This document shows positions 34,223 through 43,172 of a stretch of DNA of 62,567 nt, piece after piece. The stretch lies in the NCBI GenBank assembly GCA_025351785.1, contig JANXVF010000132.1:1-62567 (forward strand), in the 5' to 3' direction. This stretch comes from Flavobacterium sp. GTDB taxonomy: Bacteria > Bacteroidota > Bacteroidia > Flavobacteriales > Flavobacteriaceae. The notes beneath the pieces are model-generated. The model did not search any database. It saw only the letters and a list, made by a program, of their open reading frames with translations, and had not been told where the DNA came from. Each line of letters begins with the position of its first letter. The first letter of the stretch is position 1. The translations under genes and the position numbers were made by a program.

Positions 34223-36721
34223 TTATTTTACAGATATCAAATTTGACATTAATCTGTATGCGCCTGCAACACCTTCGGGAAGTTCTCTAAAAAAACTAAT
34301 TCCTGTATATATGTAATGACCTTTTCCATAATTTGCGACTAAAATAGCTCCATTTTTGGCGTTTTCACCTTTGTCGTTGGATGATATAATTGGGGTAAAC
34401 TCTTTAGACCATTCGCTTGGATAATATAGTCCTTGTTCTTGTTTCCATCCATAAAAATCAGTTGATACAATTTTATTGGGATAATTTAAAATCGAATTAT
34501 CAGGTGCCAAAAATCTCACGATTGCATTTTCATCAGTTACTCTATCGCGACCTATTTTTAACGGATAAGGAGCAATATTTTGAGTCACAAACTCATCTAA
34601 AGTGTTATATTGAACAATCATGGTTTTTCCATTTTTTACAAAATCAAAAAGAAAATTTTGTTTCAATGCTAATAAATTAACAACATTATAAGCTCTTATA
34701 CCTGTTATGACCACATCAAAATAATTTAATTTTTCGGGGGAAATATCTTCTGGCTTTAATAGTGTCACTTCATATCCCATTTGTCTTAAACATTTTGGGA
34801 CTTCATCACCAGCTCCCATTATGTAAGCTATTTTTTTATTTTCTGTTTTTAAATCAATTTTTATAGCTTTAGATTCTGCAGATTTTATTATAGTTTGATT
34901 ATAAATATGTGGATACTTTATGACAATTTTATCTTTGTCGTAATCTATTCCATCCAGTTTTATAATACTTTTTAAAGTAACTTCTGACGATTCTTTTGAT
35001 GCCGTAACATTAAATGCTACAGAGAATTCTTCGCCTTTATTTTTTATGAAAAACGGAATAGAAGCAGGGGTTACACTCCAGTTTTTAGGAAGTTCAAGTC
35101 GAATTGTACCTGTGTTATTTTCTTTGGTAGCTTTAATTTTTACATTGATAACTTTGGGTTTATTATTTGAAAAAATATAAACTTTTTCTTCTATCGAAGA
35201 TGTTATTACAGGCACAATATCGAGCGGTTGATATACTTCTCCTTTTACATCATCGTTATATTTGTAAATTATATCCCGTTCAAACGGAATTTCCGTGCCA
35301 TAAATTTCTATCCAAAATCCTACTTTAGCTTGACGTTGTATATCAGGTTTACCAATATTTTGCTGATTTTCTACAATATACATTCCTGTTGTTGCCTTTT
35401 GATTTAACCAATAAGGATTTGTGTATTCAAAATTTTGTGGAATTACAAGTGTATTAGATTCATTAAAAATGATATTATTTTTTAATTCAATATTTTTTTC
35501 AGTTTTTAAATTATAAGTAGGAACAGTTCCTATCCCTCTTAATTTCATAGGAATTGAACTTCTATTTATCAGTTCAATTTTTATTTTCAATTCGCTGTTG
35601 GGAGTAATTTCTTGGGTTTCTGCAACAGCTTCAAAATATAAACCACAACAACCGGCAATAATTTTTTTTAATTCGTCAAGTTTTATTTTTTTCCAATGTT
35701 CGTTATCATCTAATTTTTCGATTAAATTATATGCTTTTACTAAATCTGAAACACAAGATGCTGGATTTTTAAAATCAAAATTTGATTGAACATTTTCTAA
35801 AATAGCTCCAATCGGTTTTCCGTTTTTAATTCTGTTCCAAGTGGTATCTATTCCTTCAAAAATATTACTTTTATCTTGCAAAGGTTCACCTTTTAAAAAT
35901 TCTAGATATTCTTGTTCTTCTCCTCGAGTTCCTGTACTTCCAAAACCTTGTGACTGATGACGACTTCTACTTAATGCCGCAATTTCTTGATTAGATTTTC
36001 CAAATTGCTCATAAAAAACTCCTGTTTCTAGTTTTGATAAATTTGTCTTATCTGCAAGATCAAACTTTTCTTTAGAACCATAAAACCACCATGATGTATT
36101 GAAAAACAATCGTTTAGGTTTCCATATAGTAGTTAGATTTAGTTGTTCTCGATAAACTGATGTATCATTAACTTTATCAAAAGCTTCAACGCTAAGCATA
36201 GCTGACGATGTGTGATGTCCGTGAGTAGTTCCTGGAGACCGATGATCAAACCTATTGATAATTATGTCAGGTTGAAAATTACGGATTATCCAAACTATAT
36301 CACTCAAAACCTGATTTTTATCCCAAATTTGCAACGTTTCGTCTGGATTTTTTGAAAATCCAAAATCGTTTGCTCTCGAAAAAAATTGTTCTCCACCGTC
36401 AATTTTTCTTGCTTCAATTAATTCTTGAGTTCTTATTACACCAAGCTGTTCTCGTAATTCTGAACCTATTAAATTTTGACCGCCATCACCACGTGTTAAC
36501 GAAAGATAGGCTGTTCGAGCATTTTTTTTATTTGATAAAAATGAAATAAGTTTTGTGTTTTCATCGTCAGGATGTGCTGCTATGTAAAGAACTGAACCTA
36601 AAAAATTGAGTTTTTCAATTTTATGATAAAGTTCTATTGACGATGGTTTTGAAGGCTGTTGAGCACTAATTAAACAAAAAGGAAATAAAAGAAGTACAAT
36701 TTTAAAACTATATCGCTTCAT
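34223..36721 (-). CDS. exported PIG-L deacetylase with C-terminal GATase-like domain
   Basis: An 832-aa secreted enzyme with a signal peptide (1-20, ISAQ). The PIG-L domain holds the zinc motif AHPDDE (49-54) and a second His cluster in SPGTTHGHHTSS. Strand-rich modules follow (about 370-620), then a GATase1/ThuA-like domain (about 640-830, AYIMGAGDEVPKCLRQMGY). PIG-L enzymes remove N-acetyl groups from GlcNAc-type sugars. It probably acts in the periplasm on a compound taken up by the downstream symporter (inference). Gap to the small ORF is 54 nt. Confidence 0.87.
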   Translation of the reverse strand: MKRYSFKIVLLLFPFCLISAQQPSKPSSIELYHKIEKLNFLGSVLYIAAHPDDENTKLISFLSNKKNARTAYLSLTRGDGGQNLIGSELREQLGVIRTQELIEARKIDGGEQFFSRANDFGFSKNPDETLQIWDKNQVLSDIVWIIRNFQPDIIINRFDHRSPGTTHGHHTSSAMLSVEAFDKVNDTSVYREQLNLTTIWKPKRLFFNTSWWFYGSKEKFDLADKTNLSKLETGVFYEQFGKSNQEIAALSRSRHQSQGFGSTGTRGEEQEYLEFLKGEPLQDKSNIFEGIDTTWNRIKNGKPIGAILENVQSNFDFKNPASCVSDLVKAYNLIEKLDDNEHWKKIKLDELKKIIAGCCGLYFEAVAETQEITPNSELKIKIELINRSSIPMKLRGIGTVPTYNLKTEKNIELKNNIIFNESNTLVIPQNFEYTNPYWLNQKATTGMYIVENQQNIGKPDIQRQAKVGFWIEIYGTEIPFERDIIYKYNDDVKGEVYQPLDIVPVITSSIEEKVYIFSNNKPKVINVKIKATKENNTGTIRLELPKNWSVTPASIPFFIKNKGEEFSVAFNVTASKESSEVTLKSIIKLDGIDYDKDKIVIKYPHIYNQTIIKSAESKAIKIDLKTENKKIAYIMGAGDEVPKCLRQMGYEVTLLKPEDISPEKLNYFDVVITGIRAYNVVNLLALKQNFLFDFVKNGKTMIVQYNTLDEFVTQNIAPYPLKIGRDRVTDENAIVRFLAPDNSILNYPNKIVSTDFYGWKQEQGLYYPSEWSKEFTPIISSNDKGENAKNGAILVANYGKGHYIYTGISFFRELPEGVAGAYRLMSNLISVK

Positions 36722-36744
36722 AAGAAATTATTTTTCAATAATTC

Positions 36745-36752
36745 CAAATGTA
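36745..36752 (-). promoter_or_regulatory. Bacteroidota -7 box for PIG-L operon
   Basis: On the minus strand this reads TACATTTG, a perfect TAnnTTTG, ending 23 nt before the ATG at 36721. A clear -33 box was not found. Confidence 0.45.
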
Positions 36753-36810
36753 GTAATAATAATAGAGGTATAAATTAATTTATTAAAATTTGAAGTTTCT
36801 TTAACAAATA

Positions 36811-37056
36811 TTAAAGATGATGATTATCTGAAGTTCTATTTGAATTAATTAATTGATGTTCTGCAACATAATTTCTAAAAATTGTTAAGAGAGATTCATA
36901 ATATTTCTCTAGGTTTAATATATTAATTTTAGGATCACTTTCTATCGGAATTGTAACCGGCATTTCGTTTAAATACTTTGATAATTCAGGATAATTTTCC
37001 TGAATTACCATTGTTATTTTAAAAATTTTTGCATTTATTTCGTCAACAGTATCCAT
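36811..37056 (-). CDS. small hypothetical protein
   Basis: An 81-aa soluble protein, mainly helical: an N-terminal helix (VDEINAKIFKITMVIQE), a proline turn and a second helix (LEKYYESLLTIFRNYV). No family is recognised. The strand and 34-nt spacing to mlaD suggest it is the last gene of the Mla operon. Confidence 0.6.
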   Translation of the reverse strand: MDTVDEINAKIFKITMVIQENYPELSKYLNEMPVTIPIESDPKINILNLEKYYESLLTIFRNYVAEHQLINSNRTSDNHHL

Positions 37057-37090
37057 AAATTAAATAATAATCATCTATATTATTACAAAT

Positions 37091-37822
37091 TTACTTTTTA
37101 TTTTTTGAACTAGCTTTAGCATCTTCTAATTCTTTTTTCTTTTTTGCGGCGTCTTTTTCTTTTTTCTTAAAATAACCTCTTAGCAGAAAATTATGTTTTG
37201 CAGCTTCCATATTTTCATCTAATCCTTTTGAACTTTTTTGAAGATTATTAATTGTTTTATCAATATTATTTGCAATCGATTTATCATTTAATAATCTACC
37301 CAATGTTCCTTTACCATCATTAACTTTATCTAAAATAGCGGTAATTTGTCCACTGGCAAGAGCTGCGTTATCGGCTGTGGTTTTTAAACTTCTAAATATT
37401 GCATCAGTTTCTATTGGTTCACTCGATAAAATATATTGATTTGGATTTACAGTTTTTGATTTTGAGGATCCTTGTGAGATTACAAGTAATTTATCTCCAA
37501 TAAAACCATCAGAACCAATAGAAACTTTAGAATCTGAATGAATAAATTTTTGAACAGATGTTTTTATAAGCATATCAACCTTTACAGTTGAATCGTTAAC
37601 AATATCAACAAAATCAACTGTTCCTACGTTAATTCCCGAAAATCTAATGGCACTACCAACTTGCAAACCACTTACATTTTTAAAATTTGTCGATAATTTA
37701 AAAACTGGATTAAACATGTTTTTTTGTTTACCAATAATAAAAATGGCTAGTATAAATAATCCTATACCAATTATAATAAATAATCCCAAACGTATTTTAA
37801 ATTTTTTTTGTGTAGTTTCCAT
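37091..37822 (-). CDS. MlaD-like MCE-domain protein
   Basis: A 243-aa inner-membrane-anchored MCE protein. One N-terminal helix (about 11-30) is followed by the MCE domain (about 38-118, NVSGLQVGSAIRFSGINVG) and a helical region, then a Lys-rich tail. In MlaFEDB systems this subunit forms a periplasmic ring that moves lipids between membranes. It lies one nt after the ATPase gene. The basic tail (KKEKDAAKKKKELEDAK) is unusual and may be periplasmic linker. Confidence 0.9.
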   Translation of the reverse strand: METTQKKFKIRLGLFIIIGIGLFILAIFIIGKQKNMFNPVFKLSTNFKNVSGLQVGSAIRFSGINVGTVDFVDIVNDSTVKVDMLIKTSVQKFIHSDSKVSIGSDGFIGDKLLVISQGSSKSKTVNPNQYILSSEPIETDAIFRSLKTTADNAALASGQITAILDKVNDGKGTLGRLLNDKSIANNIDKTINNLQKSSKGLDENMEAAKHNFLLRGYFKKKEKDAAKKKKELEDAKASSKNKK

Positions 37823-37823
37823 C

Positions 37824-38585
37824 TTAATTAATTTTTTTTGTTTTAAAAAATGACATTATATATTCGTCTGTATCATTTTCAAATTCGCTTAAAGTGCCTA
37901 TTTTATATATTAAACCATCTTTTAACATGATAATTCGGTCAGCAACAGTTCTAACACACTCGATATCGTGAGTAATAATCATTGACGCTGTTTTAAACTT
38001 TTTTTGTATATCGTTTATCAAAACACTTATTTCTTCTGCTGTAACGGGATCAAGTCCTGTTGTAGGTTCATCATAAAGCATTATTTCAGGATCTACAATT
38101 ATTGTTCTTGCTAAACTTATTCGTTTTTTCATTCCACCAGAAAGTTCTGACGGCATTTTGTCGAGCACATCTTTTAATCCCACATTATCTAAAGCTGTAA
38201 TTACTTTTGTATTTATTTCTTTTTCGGATAAATCTTTTTTAAATCTTCGCAACGGAAATTCTAAATTTTCCTTTACTGTCATTGAATCATATAAGGCGCC
38301 ACTTTGAAATAAAAAGCCAATTTTTTTTCTGAGCTCTTCTAATTCTTTTCTGTTTACATTATTTATATCCTTACCAAAAATTTTTATTAGTCCTGAATCA
38401 GATTTTAATAACCTAACAATACATTTAATTAATACTGATTTTCCTGTTCCAGATTTACCTAAAATTACTAAATTTTCTTCTTTAAAAAGTTGCAAAGAAA
38501 TATCTTTAAGAACATGTAAATCTCCAAAACTAACTTTCAAGTTTTGTATATCAAGAACGGAATTATTGTTATTTATAGTTTCCAT
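37824..38585 (-). CDS. MlaF-like ABC transporter ATP-binding protein
   Basis: A 253-aa ABC ATPase with Walker A GKSGTGKS (43-50), signature LSGGMKKRISLARTI, Walker B IMLYDEPTTGLDP and the switch His in ITHDIECVR. The MKKR variant of the signature is the usual one for MlaF. It powers lipid transport with the MlaE-like permease; its ATG overlaps the permease stop by one nt. Confidence 0.93.
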   Translation of the reverse strand: METINNNNSVLDIQNLKVSFGDLHVLKDISLQLFKEENLVILGKSGTGKSVLIKCIVRLLKSDSGLIKIFGKDINNVNRKELEELRKKIGFLFQSGALYDSMTVKENLEFPLRRFKKDLSEKEINTKVITALDNVGLKDVLDKMPSELSGGMKKRISLARTIIVDPEIMLYDEPTTGLDPVTAEEISVLINDIQKKFKTASMIITHDIECVRTVADRIIMLKDGLIYKIGTLSEFENDTDEYIMSFFKTKKIN

Positions 38586-39421
38586 TAAAGTAATAAATCG
38601 GTTATTTGAACTGCAATTAAATCTACTAATATTACCAAAAATGATGCTGTTACAACGGCAGTATTTGCAGCAATTCCTACACTTTCGGTGCCACGACCTG
38701 CATGAAACCCTTTATAACAACCTACAAGTCCAATTACAGCTCCAAAAAAGAATGTTTTAATTATTGCAGGAACAAAATCTGAAAATTCTACTTTGCCAAA
38801 AGCTTGAGATACAAATAAATAAAAGTTTAATTGTCCTTTAATATTAGTGCCAATCCAGCTGCCCAAAATTCCCAAAAAATCAGCATACAAACTCAAAATC
38901 GGAATCATTAATGTTGCTGCTAAAACTCGTGGAACTATTAAAAATTTAATTGGATTTGTTGCCGAAACTTCCATCGCATCTATTTGCTCGGTAACTCTCA
39001 TCGAACCAAGTTCGGCTCCCATACTTGAACCTATTTTTCCTGAGCAAATTAATGCTGTTATTACAGGTCCCATTTCTCGAATTAGTGAGATTGTAACCAT
39101 ATTTGGCAATAAATTTATAGCTCCAAATTTTAATAATATTGGACGAGATTGAATAGTTAATACTAATCCAATAATCATCCCTGTAATTGATATTAAAGCT
39201 AAAGATTTATTTCCTATTTGGTGACATTGTTTGATAAATTCTTTAAATTCAAAATCAACTGCAAATGTGTTTTTTATAATTCTGAAAATGAATAAAAATA
39301 CGTTTGCAATATCCTCTAGGGTAGTTTTGAATTTTGAGAATTTATTCAATGATTTTTCAACAACTTGGAGTGATGTTGTTTGTGAGATATTTTTAATTTC
39401 ACTAATCTGAATTTTTTTCAT
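38585..39421 (-). CDS. MlaE-like ABC transporter permease
   Basis: A 278-aa MlaE/YrbE-family permease, with about five helices and the family motif GSSMGAELGSMRVTEQIDAMEVSATNP spread over about 129-156. It forms the membrane core of the lipid transporter with the ATPase and MCE proteins directly downstream. A soluble N-terminal segment of ~50 residues precedes the first helix. A -7 box lies 26 nt before its start codon. Confidence 0.93.
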   Translation of the reverse strand: MKKIQISEIKNISQTTSLQVVEKSLNKFSKFKTTLEDIANVFLFIFRIIKNTFAVDFEFKEFIKQCHQIGNKSLALISITGMIIGLVLTIQSRPILLKFGAINLLPNMVTISLIREMGPVITALICSGKIGSSMGAELGSMRVTEQIDAMEVSATNPIKFLIVPRVLAATLMIPILSLYADFLGILGSWIGTNIKGQLNFYLFVSQAFGKVEFSDFVPAIIKTFFFGAVIGLVGCYKGFHAGRGTESVGIAANTAVVTASFLVILVDLIAVQITDLLL

Positions 39422-39447
39422 AGAAATAGTTGTTATTCTGATTTTTG

Positions 39448-39455
39448 CAAAAGTA
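39448..39455 (-). promoter_or_regulatory. Bacteroidota -7 box for Mla operon
   Basis: On the minus strand this reads TACTTTTG, a perfect TAnnTTTG, ending 26 nt before the mlaE-like ATG at 39421. Confidence 0.45.
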
Positions 39456-39471
39456 TTTAATTCAAAATTAA

Positions 39472-39840
39472 TTAGTTAATTTTTAACTTTTGTAAAGAGT
39501 TTTGCAAAAAATTTAAGCCATCAGTTTTAATTTCATCAGCATTATCTACCAATTTAGATGCTTGTGCTTGAAATAAATTTCCTACAATGTTTTTGATGGG
39601 GTTTAGTCCACTACCTCTAATAAAACTTGACCCAACAGTTATTAAACCAGTTGCAATATCACTTTTTAGGGTAGGAGAAGTAAATATATCAGAAATTTTA
39701 TCTTTAACAATATTTACTGGGTTCAAACTATGAACTGTATAATCAAAATGATTTTTTAAAAGATTTAATTCAGATTTTTTTTTGCTTTCTAAATTTGCAA
39801 TTGCCTCTGCAAGGGTTTTATTATTTATGATAGTTTGCAT
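39472..39840 (-). CDS. small hypothetical envelope-stress-type protein
   Basis: A 122-aa helical protein with no membrane segment of full length; the middle (SDIATGLITVGSSFIRGSGLNPIKNIVG) is Gly-rich and mildly hydrophobic. Its ATG lies within the last 20 nt of the holin-like gene upstream. The YtxH-holin-hypothetical trio is a common Bacteroidota grouping. Function unknown. Confidence 0.68.
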   Translation of the reverse strand: MQTIINNKTLAEAIANLESKKKSELNLLKNHFDYTVHSLNPVNIVKDKISDIFTSPTLKSDIATGLITVGSSFIRGSGLNPIKNIVGNLFQAQASKLVDNADEIKTDGLNFLQNSLQKLKIN

Positions 39841-40186
39841 TTTTCTTTTCTTTAAAAATTTGATTGATTAAATAATTATTAAAAATATCTTCCAATGGTT
39901 TTCTGAAAATTATTAAAATTATTCCGATTAAAATGTAAAAACCACCAACTGCAAAAAAACCATAATAACTTTTTCCTAAGACTTCGCCTAGGTACAAAGC
40001 TAATCCTATGGTAGATACTAATAAAAATAAAGCAATAATAGAAAAAATTACAATTCGAGTTGTTAATGATGCAAAAACATCAGTCGATTTGTCTATGGCT
40101 TTTAACTTATATAATTCTAAGTTAGTATTTCCATACTCCTCAATTTTGTCGATTAGCATTTCAACTAATATTACTTTATCTTTCAT
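39821..40186 (-). CDS. holin-like (DUF1469-type) membrane protein
   Basis: A 121-aa protein with two central helices (about 42-66 and 72-94). The N-terminal amphipathic helix (LIDKIEEYGNTNLELYKLKAIDKS) and the paired helices match the YqjE/phage holin family seen in stress-related trios. It overlaps the following gene by 20 nt and lies 6 nt after the YtxH gene. Confidence 0.75.
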   Translation of the reverse strand: MKDKVILVEMLIDKIEEYGNTNLELYKLKAIDKSTDVFASLTTRIVIFSIIALFLLVSTIGLALYLGEVLGKSYYGFFAVGGFYILIGIILIIFRKPLEDIFNNYLINQIFKEKKNANYHK

Positions 40187-40192
40187 TTTGTA

Positions 40193-40450
40193 TTATTGTT
40201 TAGTATTTTCAGCAAGTTCGATTCCGTCTTCATAAATTTCTAAACCTTCATTTTTTACTTTTTCAAGTTTAGATGTTAATTTGTCTAACGCATCGTTATA
40301 CTTGTCTTTTAAATCCCCCAATGATTCTTTGCTTTTTTTAGCTATTTTTTTTCTAGTTTCTGAGCCTTTCTCTGGTGCAAATAATATTCCTAAAACTGCT
40401 CCAATTGCTACTCCTGCTAATAATCCTGTAATTGCATTTCCTTTTTCCAT
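40193..40450 (-). CDS. YtxH domain protein
   Basis: An 85-aa protein with one N-terminal helix holding the YtxH signature (GLLAGVAIGAVLGILFAPEKG), a basic segment (SETRKKIAKKSKE) and a coiled-coil tail. YtxH proteins are linked to general stress. It is the first gene of a three-gene minus-strand group. Confidence 0.88.
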   Translation of the reverse strand: MEKGNAITGLLAGVAIGAVLGILFAPEKGSETRKKIAKKSKESLGDLKDKYNDALDKLTSKLEKVKNEGLEIYEDGIELAENTKQ

Positions 40451-40489
40451 GATACTATAAATTTATATTTATGATTTATTTTTTTATTT

Positions 40490-41152
40490 TTAAAATGTAT
40501 ATCCTATTCCTAATTGAAATACTTGATTTTTATATCTTGGGTTTGTACTGTTTCCGTTAGAATCAGATTTTGTAATATCCCATCCTCCTCTTGTAGTAAT
40601 TATGAAATTATCAATATTAAAATCGATACCTACTGCAAAACCAAAAATATTTTTTTTGTAATTTTCACTGTTAATAGCATCTTCTTGAACAGTGTTTGTT
40701 GAACCATTAAATTCATTTTTAGTTTCTAGCAAATATGAAAATTGTGGACCACCAACTAAAGTTATATATTCTGATGGTTTAACTTGAAGAAGTAGAGGTA
40801 TGTCTAAATAAGTTGTAGTTTTTGTAAACTGATATCCTACACCTAGAAAATCTCCGGTAGCTTTAAATCCTTTTTGGGAGTAAATAACCTCAGGTTGAAA
40901 TCCAAAATATTTACTTACTGGAATTGATAAAAATGCACCTCCAAAAAATCCAAACTTTTTTTCGGCAACATAATCTTGATTTTGTTCATCATATATATTT
41001 GATAAATTTGCTCCTGCCTTCAATCCAATTTTAAAATTTTCTCTGCTATCAGTCGAAGATTGATTTGTGTTTGTTTTTGTAGTTTGTGATAAACTTAAAG
41101 TAGAAACTAAAACGGCAACTGCCATAATTGATTTTCCTAGTACTGTGTTCAT
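40490..41152 (-). CDS. PorT-like outer-membrane beta-barrel protein
   Basis: A 220-aa protein with a signal peptide (from MNTVLGK to LSQ) and eight or so amphipathic strands ending in YTF. The chosen start at 41152 gives a proper signal peptide; in-frame codons upstream are not coding-like. GLKAGANLSNIYD and SYLLETK segments are typical of the outer membrane beta-barrel (porin) family of Bacteroidota. The role is unknown; PorT itself belongs to type IX secretion, but no symbol is assigned here. Confidence 0.85.
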   Translation of the reverse strand: MNTVLGKSIMAVAVLVSTLSLSQTTKTNTNQSSTDSRENFKIGLKAGANLSNIYDEQNQDYVAEKKFGFFGGAFLSIPVSKYFGFQPEVIYSQKGFKATGDFLGVGYQFTKTTTYLDIPLLLQVKPSEYITLVGGPQFSYLLETKNEFNGSTNTVQEDAINSENYKKNIFGFAVGIDFNIDNFIITTRGGWDITKSDSNGNSTNPRYKNQVFQLGIGYTF

Positions 41153-41305
41153 AAAATATGTTTTTAGATTTTTTAGTGTAGATTTTATATTTAATTCTAC
41201 AATGCAAAGATGCAATTCTGATAAAAATAAGGTGTTACAAAATATTTATGTAATGTTACATTATTTTGATATAACTAGATTATTAGCAGTATATAATTCG
41301 AAAAA

Positions 41306-43126
41306 TCACCTGAATATAACAGCTTGTGGTTTACCTAAATCGAAGTCTTGAAATCCGAAATCGGTTGTTCTAAATGTATTATTTTTATATAAATTATCAC
41401 CTTGTTCGGGAATAGTTGGGTAATATGCAAATGATATTTGAAAGGAACTAAAAACTAAATAATCATTACTTATTATAACGCCCAAACCAATTTTAGAATA
41501 ATATTTGCTTTGAGTTAATGGGATTTCTGGAGTTCCAAGAGATGCGATTGCGTAATTAAAAAATGGATTTATCCTAAAACCAATTAAATTCCATGGCGAA
41601 TAGGATTGTGTTTGAAACGTTAAAACAAGTTTTTTTGTCCCGTTTATACTGCTACTAAAACCTGATAAGCCATAATTATCATTTATAATTAATCTATCTG
41701 CACTGGTATCGAGTCTGTTTTCGCCTAAAATTAATTGTGATTTTACAAATTGCCGGAGTTTCCATTTTCCTAAATTTAAAAGCGATGTAAAATAATTTGA
41801 TTGAAATGAAAAAGCACTTTGATTTGTTTTATTTGCTCTAAAAAATGTACCATATTCAAAATTTGTACTTAAATATCCCCATGTAAAATATTTTCCAAAA
41901 CTTGCTCGAGCACCAATGTAAAGTCGTTCACGTTTATTTTTAAATTGATATCCTCCCGTAATTCCATATATCTTTCCCGTAGGTACATCCTCGACAACCC
42001 CATAATTAAAAATGTAACTATCTTGTTTAAATTGTCGTGAAGCGATTCCTATTCCGGATAAAAAAAATCGTTCGTTGGTATAAAATCCAATTGTATCATA
42101 AACTGCTTTTGGACTTTCTATATAATTAACATTTAAAAAACCTGCTGTCAATATTAATTTTGTAGTTCGTTCTCTTACCGATGGTCCGTTAAAAATTCCG
42201 TTTGCATGACCTATCCAAAAATCTTGGGTATTATATTTATTGTTTTGAAAATCAGATACATTAAAAACATCTTTAAATTCCTGAATAGAAAATTGCTGAT
42301 TTAATTTTATTCCTCCGGCCCAACGGGTTAATGGTGAAAAAAAAGGTCGGTCAAATGCGATACTTTTATCATAAAAATCGTTCAAATCTTTATTGTAAAT
42401 TAATGTTGTTCGGATATAAGTATTTTTAAAATTTGGAACGGTATATTTTATATTATATCCATTTTTTTTGTCGCTAAATCGATTAACAATTTTGTTATCA
42501 AACTCATGTCCTAAACCAAAAAAATTACGCTCGTTTAATTCAAAATTCAATTTTGAACTTGACAACGAACCTTCGGGAATCAGACTCCAGGAATCTAAAA
42601 CCCTGACTGATACATCAACTGAATCTGATGTTTTTGATATGGTTTCAGTTTTTATAATTACTCGATGTACGTAACGTTGACTTCTAATTAATCGTTCAGA
42701 TTCGGTTAAAGTTATATAATCGAGTGGCTCATTTTTTTTAAATAAAAGTAAATTTCTAATCGTATTTTCTCTGGTTTTAAAATGAATAATATTTCCAGTT
42801 CGTTCGCCCCAATTTTTTGGTACGCGTGTAGTATCAGATTCTGAATACCCGAAGGGATCTAAAGCAATAATTTTAATCTTTCTAATTATTTTACCTACAA
42901 GTTTGATGGAGTCTTTAATTTGTGCAATTTTCTCTACGGGTTCTGGCTTTTGATTAGTTGGTTCAAATATAAGTTTGTGAAGCCATCGTGTAAACTTTCT
43001 TTTTTCTGAATACTTTTCAATATTTACATACATTTTAGAAGTATCTTTTTCAACTACAACTTGTGCTACTAGTGGTTGTAAACTATAAATAAATAGAAAA
43101 ATGACTATATAAAATTGTTTTTTCAT
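41306..43126 (-). CDS. BamA/TamA-like outer-membrane barrel protein
   Basis: A 606-aa outer-membrane protein with a signal peptide (1-21, LVAQ). A POTRA-like domain (about 75-190, KIKIIALDPFG, TRENTIRNLLLF, YVHRVIIKTE) precedes a large strand-rich barrel (about 195-606). Only one POTRA-like unit is seen, so it is a short BamA/TamA relative, not BamA. Likely function is insertion or secretion of surface proteins or lipids (inference). It stands apart from other genes. Confidence 0.8.
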   Translation of the reverse strand: MKKQFYIVIFLFIYSLQPLVAQVVVEKDTSKMYVNIEKYSEKRKFTRWLHKLIFEPTNQKPEPVEKIAQIKDSIKLVGKIIRKIKIIALDPFGYSESDTTRVPKNWGERTGNIIHFKTRENTIRNLLLFKKNEPLDYITLTESERLIRSQRYVHRVIIKTETISKTSDSVDVSVRVLDSWSLIPEGSLSSSKLNFELNERNFFGLGHEFDNKIVNRFSDKKNGYNIKYTVPNFKNTYIRTTLIYNKDLNDFYDKSIAFDRPFFSPLTRWAGGIKLNQQFSIQEFKDVFNVSDFQNNKYNTQDFWIGHANGIFNGPSVRERTTKLILTAGFLNVNYIESPKAVYDTIGFYTNERFFLSGIGIASRQFKQDSYIFNYGVVEDVPTGKIYGITGGYQFKNKRERLYIGARASFGKYFTWGYLSTNFEYGTFFRANKTNQSAFSFQSNYFTSLLNLGKWKLRQFVKSQLILGENRLDTSADRLIINDNYGLSGFSSSINGTKKLVLTFQTQSYSPWNLIGFRINPFFNYAIASLGTPEIPLTQSKYYSKIGLGVIISNDYLVFSSFQISFAYYPTIPEQGDNLYKNNTFRTTDFGFQDFDLGKPQAVIFR

Positions 43127-43172
43127 TTGTCTTTCTATAAAACTAAAATTGAGTTTTGTAAATTTATATTAT

